NCBI RefSeq assembly: GCF_010500865.1
Contig: NZ_JAAAWN010000011.1
Coordinates: forward strand, 83,158-147,157
Direction of reading: 5' to 3'
Origin: Alteromonas profundi
GTDB lineage: Bacteria > Pseudomonadota > Gammaproteobacteria > Enterobacterales > Alteromonadaceae
Length of the DNA: 64,000 nt
The translations under genes and the position numbers were made by a program. The notes below the pieces were generated by a model. It was not told the DNA's origin. It did no database searches and saw only the letters and a list, made by a program, of their open reading frames with translations. Positions 17,092 to 25,645 of this stretch are shown in pieces (the first letter of the stretch is position 1; every line of letters begins with the position of its first letter).

Positions 17092-18657
17092 ATGTTTGAT
17101 TTAATTACGAATCGAGATAGCAACGTAAAAAATGACGTGCTCTCTGGTATTACTGTTGCCTTAGCATTGGTGCCAGAAGCCGTGGCATTTGCCTTCGTGG
17201 CTGGTGTAGAACCTATGATTGGGTTATATGCTGCCTTTATGATGGGGCTTATCACCTCTGCAATTGGTGGGCGTCCGGGGATGATTTCAGGCGCCACGGG
17301 GGCGATGGCTGTTGTCATGGTTGCTCTTGTCGCCCAGCACGGTGTTCAGTATCTATTCGCCGCGGTTATTGTTGCCGGGTTACTGCAAATTATGTGCGGC
17401 GTGTTTAAGCTAGGTAAGTTTATTCGCTTGGTGCCTTACCCTGTTATGTTGGGGTTTGTAAATGGGTTAGCCATCGTTATTTTCTTAGCCCAACTCGGCC
17501 AATTTAAGGTGCTTAATGCCATGGGCGAAGTAACCTGGATGCAGGGCTCCATGCTGTATTGGATGCTAGGACTGGTTGCCTTAACCATGGCAATTATCTA
17601 CCTGCTTCCCAAGCTAACGACTGCGGTTCCTGCGTCTTTGGTGGCTATAGTCGCTGTTACTGCATTGGTGCATGGGCTCGATTTGGAAGCACGTACCGTT
17701 ATTGATTTTGTAAGAGATCTATTGCCCGCAGATCAAAAGGCGCAAGCAACCCTCGCGGGAGAGCTGCCTAGTTTTGCCATACCAATGGTGCCGTTTACGT
17801 GGGAAACCTTAATGATAGTGCTGCCCACTTCAATCATTTTATGCTTAGTAGGTCTTATTGAATCGCTACTTACTTTGTCACTTATTGATGAAATGACCGA
17901 TACCCGTGGACGGGGAAATAAAGAATGTGTTGGTCAGGGCGTTGCAAACACCGTGAATGGTTTCTTTGGTGGTATGGGCGGGTGCGCCATGATTGGCCAA
18001 AGTATGATCAATATTAACTCAGGCGGTCGTGGCCGTTTATCCGGTATTACTGCCGCACTGGTGCTGCTTGGTTTCATTCTTTTCGCAGCCCCTTTGATTG
18101 AAATGATCCCACTGGCGGCGTTAGTCGGAGTAATGTTTGTGGTGGTTATCGCTACCTTTGAGTGGGCCTCGTTCCGCATCATTCGTGGTGTTAATAAAGA
18201 AGACGCATTCGTTCTCTTCCTTGTCACCGCGGTAACTGTTATTGCCGATTTAGCGATTGCAGTTGTGGTGGGCGTGATTGTTTCGGCCTTAGTGTTTGCC
18301 TGGAAGCATGCGCGTCATATCGAGGTGAAAAGTCATATTGATGATGACGGTTGGAAAGTTTATGAGCTTGAAGGGCCGCTTTTCTTTGGCTCGATTACGC
18401 ACTTTAAAGACTTGTTCGATATTGCAAATGATCCAGAAGATGTGGTGATTGACTTCAAAGAGTCTCGTATTTGGGATTCTTCCGGCGTAGATGCATTAGA
18501 TACACTGGCCGATAAATATGAACAACAAGGCAAGAAGCTACATATACGCCATATTAGTGATGAGTGTCGCTGTTTGTTACGCAAAGCAGATAAGTATGTT
18601 GAGATTAACGTAAATGAAGACCCTCGTTATCGTGTAGCTACTGACAAACTCGCCTAA
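17092..18657 (+). CDS. SulP-family inorganic anion transporter with STAS domain
   Basis: 521-residue SulP transporter: about 12 membrane segments starting with [21 protein letters not shown] and a cytoplasmic STAS domain from about residue 415 ([17 protein letters not shown] ... [20 protein letters not shown]). Family substrates include sulfate, bicarbonate and other anions. Its position between the nitrate sensor gene and nirB makes nitrate, nitrite or bicarbonate possible, but nothing in the sequence fixes the substrate. Start by ATG giving [11 protein letters not shown]. Confidence 0.88.
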   Translation: MFDLITNRDSNVKNDVLSGITVALALVPEAVAFAFVAGVEPMIGLYAAFMMGLITSAIGGRPGMISGATGAMAVVMVALVAQHGVQYLFAAVIVAGLLQIMCGVFKLGKFIRLVPYPVMLGFVNGLAIVIFLAQLGQFKVLNAMGEVTWMQGSMLYWMLGLVALTMAIIYLLPKLTTAVPASLVAIVAVTALVHGLDLEARTVIDFVRDLLPADQKAQATLAGELPSFAIPMVPFTWETLMIVLPTSIILCLVGLIESLLTLSLIDEMTDTRGRGNKECVGQGVANTVNGFFGGMGGCAMIGQSMININSGGRGRLSGITAALVLLGFILFAAPLIEMIPLAALVGVMFVVVIATFEWASFRIIRGVNKEDAFVLFLVTAVTVIADLAIAVVVGVIVSALVFAWKHARHIEVKSHIDDDGWKVYELEGPLFFGSITHFKDLFDIANDPEDVVIDFKESRIWDSSGVDALDTLADKYEQQGKKLHIRHISDECRCLLRKADKYVEINVNEDPRYRVATDKLA

Positions 18658-18675
18658 TGTATTCTGACTGATGTC

Positions 18676-18717
18676 TATGCACCAGGAAATGCCACACTTG
18701 CTTTTCTTTGGTGCATA
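18676..18717. repeat. Inverted repeat after the SulP gene
   Basis: Arms TATGCACCA and TGGTGCATA (9 bp, perfect) are separated by 24 bases that can extend the stem imperfectly. It may terminate the SulP transcript. The arms also contain TGCACC/GGTGCA, the half-sites of an NtrC operator, but at 24 rather than 5 bases spacing. Confidence 0.5.
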
Positions 18718-18749
18718 TATTCGGATGTTAAACACTATTTATTTTTACA

Positions 18750-18767
18750 ATATGATTAAAATCATAT
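18750..18767 (+). promoter_or_regulatory. FNR-type palindrome upstream of nirB
   Basis: A perfect 18-base palindrome ATATGATTAAAATCATAT whose core TGAT-N4-ATCA equals the inner part of the FNR site TTGAT-N4-ATCAA; only the outermost bases differ. It lies 12 bases before the sigma-54-like element. FNR or another CRP-family factor may bind here. An AT-rich chance palindrome is possible. Confidence 0.35.
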
Positions 18768-18778
18768 GGTTACGCAGA

Positions 18779-18794
18779 TGGCACTGATCTTGGA
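18779..18794 (+). promoter_or_regulatory. Sigma-54-like promoter of nirB operon (degenerate)
   Basis: TGGCACTGATCTTGGA agrees with the sigma-54 consensus (TGGCAC-N5-TTGCA) including GG at -24 and 10-base spacing, but has GG instead of GC at -12. The leader of the operon begins just downstream. The deviating base makes strength uncertain. Confidence 0.5.
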
Positions 18795-18891
18795 TATAGA
18801 ACTAATGTATGTGTAATGTGTGTAGAGCATTCTGCTCAAAATAATGTGTGAGTTGTGATTAGTCCATAATCATAGCGTTAGATAGGCAAAG

Positions 18892-18930
18892 AAGCCCGCT
18901 CCAACTTTTGGTTGGTGCGGGCTTTTTTTT
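18892..18930 (+). terminator. Leader terminator before nirB, candidate NasR target
   Basis: Strong intrinsic terminator: AAGCCCGC / GCGGGCTT stacked on CCAAC / GTTGG with a T·T mismatch, followed by 8 T. It ends 23 bases before the nirB ATG, so it cannot serve an upstream gene usefully and must gate nirB. Smaller hairpins precede it (GAGCA-TTC-TGCTC and TGATTA-N5-TAATCA). This is the arrangement controlled by ANTAR proteins such as NasR. Confidence 0.8.
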
Positions 18931-18953
18931 GTCCCGAATATAGAGGAGAGACC

Positions 18954-21503
18954 ATGACATCTCTGACATCAGAAAATCGAATTCTAATTGTAGGTAACGG
19001 CATGGTGGGGCACCACTTCGTGGAGCAACTACATCAAAACCACCCAGCCGCTCAAATTACTGTGTTGTGTGGTGAGTCGCGTCTCGCCTACGACAGGGTA
19101 CATTTATCTTCCTATTTCAGTGGCGCCAGCGCAGATGATTTAGCACTTACTGATGCCGACACCTATCGTGAATGGGGCGTAGAGTTCGTCACCAATGCTA
19201 TGGTGAGCGATATTCTTCGCGAAGAAAAAAAGGTTGTTACCGAAGCGGGCACAAGCTATGGCTATGACAAACTGATCTTAGCAACAGGGTCTTACCCTTT
19301 TGTTCCTCCCATACCAGGCAATAACCAACCTCATTGCTTGGTATACCGTACCATTGATGATTTAGAAGCCATTGAATCGTCAGCGAGAGAAAGTAAAACC
19401 GGTGTGGTGGTTGGCGGGGGGCTATTAGGCTTAGAAGCCGCAAACGCACTAAAAGAAGCGGGGCTTGAAACCCATGTAGTCGAGTTCGCTCCGCAACTAA
19501 TGGCAGTCCAGTTAGATTCCACTGGCGGGCAAGTACTGCAAGATAAAATTGAAGACCTTGGGGTAACCGTACATACCCAAAAAGCCACGCAAGTTATTGA
19601 GCAAGGTCGCCAGGCACGTTATCGCATGGTGTTTGCCGATGATACCTTCTTAGAAACCGATATGATTTTATTTTCCGCCGGTATTCGTCCTTCTGATCAG
19701 CTCGCGAAAAAGGCCAATCTGCAACTCGGTGAGCGCGGTGGTATTGTGATTGATGATCACTGTGTTACGTCAGATCCCGATATCTATGCAATTGGTGAGT
19801 GCGCGTTATGGCAAAATCGTATTTTTGGCCTAGTGGCACCCGGTTACACTATGGCAAGGGCAGCGGTAAGCCACTTAACCGGCGGCGATACGGTATTTTC
19901 AGGTGCCGACATGAGCACGAAGTTGAAACTAATGGGGGTAGAAGTGGGCTCCATTGGTGATGCCCACGAACGTACGCCTGGCGCACAGAGCTATACGTAC
20001 TTCAATCAGCCCGAAGGTGTGTACAAAAAACTGGTTGTAGATGGCGCTCAGAAAAAAGTACTTGGGGCGGTACTGGTGGGCGATACCAGCGACTACGACA
20101 CCCTATTACAGTATGCGTTAAATGACATAGCGTTACCTGAACAACCTGAAAGCTTAATTCTTCCTAGCAGCGATGCGGCCCCTTCTTTAGGTGCCGATGC
20201 GCTACCCGCTACCGCCACTATTTGTTCTTGTCACAACGTCGCTAAAAGCGACATTGTTTCAGCTATTGATACAGGGTGCTGTAGCTTAGGCGATGTTAAA
20301 GGCGCGACTAAAGCTAGCACCGGATGTGGAGGCTGTACGGCACTGCTTAAAAACGTGGTAGATAGCGAACTGGAAAAGCGTGGTGTTGAAGTCTCCAAGG
20401 CAATGTGTGAGCACTTTGATTACACCCGTCAAGAGCTTTTCCATATCGTAAAAGTTAATGGTATTCGCTCTTTCGAGGCGCTTATTGAAAGCCATGGTAA
20501 AGGACTGGGCTGCGAGATTTGTAAGCCGGCTGTAGGGTCAATTTTAGCGTCCGTATACAACGATTATATTCTCAAAAACGAACACCTACCGCTGCAAGAT
20601 ACCAACGATATCTACTTAGGAAACATGCAAAAAGACGGTACATATTCCATTGTACCCCGGGTAGCCGGCGGTGAAATTACCCCAGATAAGCTTATTTTGT
20701 TAGGTGAGGTAGCCAAGAAATATAACCTTTATACCAAGATTACCGGCGGGCAACGTATCGATTTATTCGGTGCACGCGTTGAAACCTTACCGGAAATTTG
20801 GCAAACCTTGGTTGAGGGCGGCTTTGAAACTGGACACGCATATGCCAAGGCATTACGTACGGTAAAATCCTGTGTTGGTAGTACCTGGTGCCGATACGGC
20901 GTACAAGATTCTGTAAAAACGGCCATCGATTTAGAAAATCGCTACAAAGGCTTGCGGGCCCCTCACAAAATAAAGTTTGCAGTCTCTGGCTGTACCCGCG
21001 AATGTGCTGAAGCACAGAGTAAAGACATTGGGGTTATCGCAACCGAAAACGGATGGAACCTGTACGTGTGCGGTAATGGTGGTATGAAGCCAAGGCATGG
21101 CGATTTATTTGCCACCGACTTAGATACCGACACCCTGGTTCGCTACATAGATAGGGTTCTCATGTTCTACGTTCGCACCGCTGATCGACTCCAGCGTACC
21201 TCCGTGTGGATGGATAACTTAGAAGGCGGCCTTGATTACCTTAAATCAGTGGTCATCGACGATGCCCTTAATATTAACCAAGAACTAGAAGCGCAAATGA
21301 GCACAGTGATTGAAAATTATCAGTGTGAGTGGAAAACCACCATTGAAAACGAAGCGTCTCGCAAACGATTCCGTCAGTTTGTAAACAGCCAAGCTACCGA
21401 TGCCAATATCCAGTTTGTTGAAGAGCGCGGGCAAGTTCGCCCGGCAACTGAGATGGAGAAAAAGTTAGGTAGCAATAAAGCCATTCCAGTTGAACTGGTT
21501 TAA
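18954..21503 (+). CDS. nirB: NAD(P)H-nitrite reductase large subunit
   Basis: Cytoplasmic assimilatory nitrite reductase, reducing nitrite to ammonia with NAD(P)H. Product from this ATG is 849 residues, the usual size. Domains: FAD/NAD(P)H oxidoreductase (ILIVGNGMVGHHF near residue 10, VVGGGLLGLEAA near residue 152), BFD-like [2Fe-2S] domain (CSCHNVAKSD ... TGCGGC near residues 424-460), ferredoxin-like half domain, then the siroheme-[4Fe-4S] site with cysteines in CVGSTWC, SGCTREC and YVCGNGGMKPRHG. GAGGAGAG precedes the start; an upstream TTG lies inside the terminator and is rejected. First gene of nirBD-nasA-cobA-trpD2. Confidence 0.96.
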   Translation: MTSLTSENRILIVGNGMVGHHFVEQLHQNHPAAQITVLCGESRLAYDRVHLSSYFSGASADDLALTDADTYREWGVEFVTNAMVSDILREEKKVVTEAGTSYGYDKLILATGSYPFVPPIPGNNQPHCLVYRTIDDLEAIESSARESKTGVVVGGGLLGLEAANALKEAGLETHVVEFAPQLMAVQLDSTGGQVLQDKIEDLGVTVHTQKATQVIEQGRQARYRMVFADDTFLETDMILFSAGIRPSDQLAKKANLQLGERGGIVIDDHCVTSDPDIYAIGECALWQNRIFGLVAPGYTMARAAVSHLTGGDTVFSGADMSTKLKLMGVEVGSIGDAHERTPGAQSYTYFNQPEGVYKKLVVDGAQKKVLGAVLVGDTSDYDTLLQYALNDIALPEQPESLILPSSDAAPSLGADALPATATICSCHNVAKSDIVSAIDTGCCSLGDVKGATKASTGCGGCTALLKNVVDSELEKRGVEVSKAMCEHFDYTRQELFHIVKVNGIRSFEALIESHGKGLGCEICKPAVGSILASVYNDYILKNEHLPLQDTNDIYLGNMQKDGTYSIVPRVAGGEITPDKLILLGEVAKKYNLYTKITGGQRIDLFGARVETLPEIWQTLVEGGFETGHAYAKALRTVKSCVGSTWCRYGVQDSVKTAIDLENRYKGLRAPHKIKFAVSGCTRECAEAQSKDIGVIATENGWNLYVCGNGGMKPRHGDLFATDLDTDTLVRYIDRVLMFYVRTADRLQRTSVWMDNLEGGLDYLKSVVIDDALNINQELEAQMSTVIENYQCEWKTTIENEASRKRFRQFVNSQATDANIQFVEERGQVRPATEMEKKLGSNKAIPVELV

Positions 21504-21518
21504 CACAGGGAGAAGACA

Positions 21519-21875
21519 ATGACAGCAACAACCCAACTCGCGCCACAATGGTGTGATCTATGTGGTCTGGAGGACCTGGTCGAAAATAGTGGCATTTGCG
21601 CCCTCGTGAATAACCAACAGGTGGCTATTTTTACCGTTAACATTAAAGGTGAACAGCAAATATTTGCTATCAGTAATTGGGATCCTGTTGGTAAAGCAAA
21701 CGTGCTTTATCGCGGTCTACTTGGCTCGGTAGGGGAAGAAATCGTGGTCGCCTCACCTTTGTACAAAGAGCACTATTCGCTTACCACCGGGCGCTGCTTA
21801 GAACGCGATGATGTAAGTGTCATCGCCTATAAAGTGCGACGAGAAGGCGACCGTCTTCAAATTGCCATTGAGTAA
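21519..21875 (+). CDS. nirD: Nitrite reductase small subunit
   Basis: 118-residue partner of NirB with the Rieske-like fold but without the iron-sulfur ligands: the CxH and CxxH motifs are absent, as is normal for NirD. The segment FAISNWDPVGKANVLYRG and the end VASPLYKEHYSLTTGRCLE match the family. GGGAGAAG precedes the start and 15 bases separate it from nirB. Confidence 0.93.
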   Translation: MTATTQLAPQWCDLCGLEDLVENSGICALVNNQQVAIFTVNIKGEQQIFAISNWDPVGKANVLYRGLLGSVGEEIVVASPLYKEHYSLTTGRCLERDDVSVIAYKVRREGDRLQIAIE

Positions 21876-21942
21876 GTAAGGCACATAGCAGCGAGAAATC
21901 TTGCTGCGTAGTACGTTTACCAGCTTGTTGAGAATAAATAGG

Positions 21943-24696
21943 ATGAATATGACTACACCAACCCCAGAGCTAACTAGGCAACAAATGAGGCAATCTACCT
22001 GCCCCTATTGTGGTGTGGGATGTGGTGTAGATATCAGTTGCAACGTAACTGGGGGAGCCGTTTCCCTGGACAAGATTACCGGTACCCCAGAGCATCCCGC
22101 CAATCATGGTCGCCTGTGTGTGAAAGGAACGAACTTGCTAGAAACAAACGACCTTAAGGGACGTTTGCTTCACCCAACTGTAGCAGGTGAGAAGGTAGCG
22201 TGGGACACGGCTACTAACCTTATTGCCGACAAAATATCACAGACAATTGCACAGTTTGGTGCGGATGCCGTTGCTTTTTATGTCTCAGGCCAGTTGCTAA
22301 CAGAAGACTATTATATCGCTAATAAATTAATGAAAGGATTTATTGGTAGCGCAAATATTGATACCAACTCGCGGTTATGTATGTCTTCTGCTGTTGCAGC
22401 TTACAAAAGAGCGTTCGGCGAAGATGTGGTTCCGTGTAATTACACCGACATAGAAACAACCGACCTATTAGTTTTAACCGGTAGTAATACAGCGTGGGCA
22501 CACCCCGTACTTTTTCAGCGGATTGCGCGCGCTAAACAGCGAAATCCCACTATGAAAGTGGTGGTTATAGACCCTCGTAAAACTGAAACTTGTACCATCG
22601 CCGATTTACATTTACCGCTTAAAGGCGGTTCTGATGTGGCACTATTTAACGGCTTGCTACGTTATGCGCATAGCAACAAACAGATTAACTCAGCTCGAGT
22701 GGCCACCTACGCACAAGGCCTTGATGCCGCGATAGCCGCAGCGAAGCCTTGGGATTTATCTGCCGTGGCACAGTATTGTGATCTAGATATCGAAGATGTA
22801 CGCACCTTTTTCACCTGGTTTAGTCAAGCCCCCAGTGCGGTTACTTTTTATTCCATGGGCGTTAATCAGTCTTCCCAAGGGGTAGATAAAGCCAATGCCA
22901 TTATTAACTGTCATTTAGCTTTCGAACAAATAGGTAGGGTAGGGACAGGGCCTTTTTCAATTACAGGTCAGCCTAATGCCATGGGCGGGCGAGAAGTAGG
23001 CGGGCTGGCTAATATGTTGGTAGCCCACATGGATATTGAAAATGAGGCACACCGCACTCGTGTGAAAGAATTTTGGCAAGCCCCGAGTTTATGTGAGACC
23101 CAAGGGTTAAAAGCGGTGGATATGTTCGATGCGATGGCATTGGGTAAAATCAAGTTCGTGTGGATAATGGGCACCAACCCAGTGGTGAGTATGCCTCATC
23201 GTGAGCGCGTTGAGGCTGCACTACGTAAATGTGATACCGTGGTGGTCTCTGACATCGTTGCAACCAACGACACCTTGGCATTCGCTGATATAGCGCTCCC
23301 TGCCACCGGTTGGTCGGAAAAAGATGGAATGGTGACCAACTCAGAACGTCGGATGTCACGGCAGCGAGGGATATTACCACCGCCAGGCGAGGCCAAACAC
23401 GACTGGCAAATTATGTGTGATGTAGCCAATAAATTGGGTTATCTTGACGCATTTAGTTATTCTCACCCAGGGCAAATCTTCGATGAGTTTGCACGTTTAA
23501 CTGCCTGTGAAAATAAAAACGAACGATTACTAAATTTAGCGCCCCTAGTGGGGATGAGTCAGACTCAGTACGATAATTTTTCCCCATTGCAATGGCCTTT
23601 GAAAGAAGGCGATGATGGCACACTTCATAGTGTACGCCCTTTTTCCTCGCTGATCTTTCCAACCCCTAACGGTAAAGCACGTTGTATTGCCGTAACCCCA
23701 GCACAACCCACCCAGCGTACGTGTAAACAATACCCCTATGTACTTAATAGCGGACGCGCTCGAGATCAGTGGCATACCATGACACGCACTGGCAAAACCG
23801 CAAAGCTCCATGCGGCTATGCCTCATGCTACAGTAACTATTCACCCAGACGATGCGAAAGCGTTAGGAATTAAACAACATAGTTATGCGCAACTATCAAG
23901 CGCTGTCAGCAAAGAAGAGCCTTGTATTTTTCCTGTTAAACTGGATAAAGGTATCCGAAAGGGAGATTTGTTTGTACCGATCCACTGGTCTGCCACTTGG
24001 GGTTCGCACAGTAAATTAGCCAAACTGTATGCCTCGGCTACCGATGCCATTTCAGGCCAGCCAGAGTTAAAACACGCAGCAGTAAGCCTTGGGCCGAAGA
24101 CATTTAATACCTACGGCATGGTATGTATGCGCGAAGAAGACGCCCCTCTTTTTAACCAAGATTGCGTTAGCTATTGGGCCAAAACGCAATTGGAAAATGG
24201 CGTGAAGTGGGCTATTGCATGTGAAGAATTACTCGCCGAAAGTATCTCAGCAATTGTAGCGAACATACCAAAACATTGGGTGCTTTATCAGCGAAAAGAC
24301 ACGCATAGCGCGCAATTTTTCTGTACTGATAAAGACCAGTTGTGCGCCTACTTCTCTGTTGGTGATAGCTGTATGAGCGAAACGCCGCACTGGCAGGTGC
24401 CTGATGCGTGGGTTGATAGCCTGTTAAACCAATCCTTATCCGCAGAGGATCAAAGCAACTTATTATACGGCAAGGTTGATGAATCTTTTACGCAAGGCCC
24501 GTTGGTCTGTAGTTGTTTCGAGGTAAGGGAAAAAACCATTCAAGCAGCTGTGCAGACGGGGTGTCATAGCCTTGACGCACTGGGCACAAAACTTAAATGT
24601 GGCACGAATTGCGGTTCTTGCAAACCACGGTTGACCGAAATTATAGATGACACCTTATCTGAACTGGCGTTACCCCTTGCGACGTCACTAGATTAG
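21943..24696 (+). CDS. nasA: Assimilatory nitrate reductase catalytic subunit
   Basis: Cytoplasmic molybdenum nitrate reductase of about 917 residues. The N-terminal [4Fe-4S] motif CPYCGVGCGV (about residue 19) is followed by the bis-MGD molybdopterin oxidoreductase domains, with MGTNPVVSMPHRERVE and the dinucleotide-binding domain from about residue 600 (NSGRARDQWHTMTRTGK). A C-terminal BFD-type [2Fe-2S] domain (VCSCFEVREKTI ... CGTNCGSCKP) matches Klebsiella-type NasA. The start is ambiguous between this ATG and one two codons later; an upstream TTG extension is unlikely. The separate reductase subunit (NasC) is not seen nearby. Confidence 0.95.
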   Translation: MNMTTPTPELTRQQMRQSTCPYCGVGCGVDISCNVTGGAVSLDKITGTPEHPANHGRLCVKGTNLLETNDLKGRLLHPTVAGEKVAWDTATNLIADKISQTIAQFGADAVAFYVSGQLLTEDYYIANKLMKGFIGSANIDTNSRLCMSSAVAAYKRAFGEDVVPCNYTDIETTDLLVLTGSNTAWAHPVLFQRIARAKQRNPTMKVVVIDPRKTETCTIADLHLPLKGGSDVALFNGLLRYAHSNKQINSARVATYAQGLDAAIAAAKPWDLSAVAQYCDLDIEDVRTFFTWFSQAPSAVTFYSMGVNQSSQGVDKANAIINCHLAFEQIGRVGTGPFSITGQPNAMGGREVGGLANMLVAHMDIENEAHRTRVKEFWQAPSLCETQGLKAVDMFDAMALGKIKFVWIMGTNPVVSMPHRERVEAALRKCDTVVVSDIVATNDTLAFADIALPATGWSEKDGMVTNSERRMSRQRGILPPPGEAKHDWQIMCDVANKLGYLDAFSYSHPGQIFDEFARLTACENKNERLLNLAPLVGMSQTQYDNFSPLQWPLKEGDDGTLHSVRPFSSLIFPTPNGKARCIAVTPAQPTQRTCKQYPYVLNSGRARDQWHTMTRTGKTAKLHAAMPHATVTIHPDDAKALGIKQHSYAQLSSAVSKEEPCIFPVKLDKGIRKGDLFVPIHWSATWGSHSKLAKLYASATDAISGQPELKHAAVSLGPKTFNTYGMVCMREEDAPLFNQDCVSYWAKTQLENGVKWAIACEELLAESISAIVANIPKHWVLYQRKDTHSAQFFCTDKDQLCAYFSVGDSCMSETPHWQVPDAWVDSLLNQSLSAEDQSNLLYGKVDESFTQGPLVCSCFEVREKTIQAAVQTGCHSLDALGTKLKCGTNCGSCKPRLTEIIDDTLSELALPLATSLD

Positions 24697-24709
24697 GGAG
24701 GAGAGAACT

Positions 24710-25645
24710 ATGCATATATTACCAATACGATTTCAATTATTTGCTAAAGCTAACCTTGAGGGAATGCGCGCATATAAGTATTGCCGCGAAAATTGGGGGG
24801 AGAATTGGGCCAAAGTCGCCTCTTATGTAACTAACAAAAAAACGGGCGCTGACCAGGCAGATAGCAAGCAATCTTCTGGTAAGGTGTTTATCGTTGGGGC
24901 CGGGCCTGGCGATGCTGATTTACTTACGATGAAAGCGGTAAAAGTTATCCAACAAGCCGACATTGTATTGTTCGATGCGTTAGTAAGCAAAGAGGTATTA
25001 GATGTTATTCCTTCTCATGTGGCACGTGAATTTGTGGGTAAACGTTGCGGCAAACATAGTATGCGCCAGCAAGACATCTGTCAGAAAGTGGTAGACCTTG
25101 CAACAAGCGGATTAACAGTGGTTCGGTTAAAAGGCGGCGATCCTGCACTTTTCGCGCGTACCTGCGAAGAAACCGACGCCTTAAGTGTAGCCAATATTCC
25201 TTTTGCAATCGTACCAGGCATCACTGCCGCATCGGGTATGTCAGCTTACACCGGCATTCCGCTAACGGATAGACGTTGTTCTCAAGCAGTAAGCTTTATC
25301 ACTGCCCATTTTAGCGACCCCGATACTTGGCCGGACATGCAGAGACTGTGCGCTGTTATGCAACAGCAAAGTGTGGTGGTATATATGGGGTTAAGTCGTC
25401 TCGCTCTATTATCTGAACGCCTTCAAGCTGCGGGCTTAAGTGCCAATTGGCCTGTAGCAGCAATTGAAAATGCCACATGCGAAGACCAACGGTTAATTAC
25501 CGGTACATTGGCAAGCTTGCCAAATAAAGTAACGCAAGCAAACCTTGAAGGACCTACGTTACTTGTATTTGGAAAAGTGGTAGAGTCAAAGCAGAACGTA
25601 TCATTATCTCTGCTTCAATCGAATAACCATGTCACAGCAATTTAG
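24710..25645 (+). CDS. cobA: Uroporphyrinogen-III C-methyltransferase with N-terminal extension
   Basis: Makes precorrin-2 by two SAM-dependent methylations, the entry to siroheme needed by NirB. The catalytic domain runs from about residue 57: VFIVGAGPGDADLLTMKA, VRLKGGDPALFAR, PGITAASGMSAYTGIPLTDR and VVVYMGL are all present. About 55 residues precede it, starting MHILPIRFQLFAKANLEGMR. This extension is genuine by context, because GGAGGAGAG lies just before its ATG. Its Arg/Lys/Trp-rich sequence is not recognised. It lacks the CysG oxidase/chelatase half, so that activity must come from elsewhere. Confidence 0.93.
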   Translation: MHILPIRFQLFAKANLEGMRAYKYCRENWGENWAKVASYVTNKKTGADQADSKQSSGKVFIVGAGPGDADLLTMKAVKVIQQADIVLFDALVSKEVLDVIPSHVAREFVGKRCGKHSMRQQDICQKVVDLATSGLTVVRLKGGDPALFARTCEETDALSVANIPFAIVPGITAASGMSAYTGIPLTDRRCSQAVSFITAHFSDPDTWPDMQRLCAVMQQQSVVVYMGLSRLALLSERLQAAGLSANWPVAAIENATCEDQRLITGTLASLPNKVTQANLEGPTLLVFGKVVESKQNVSLSLLQSNNHVTAI

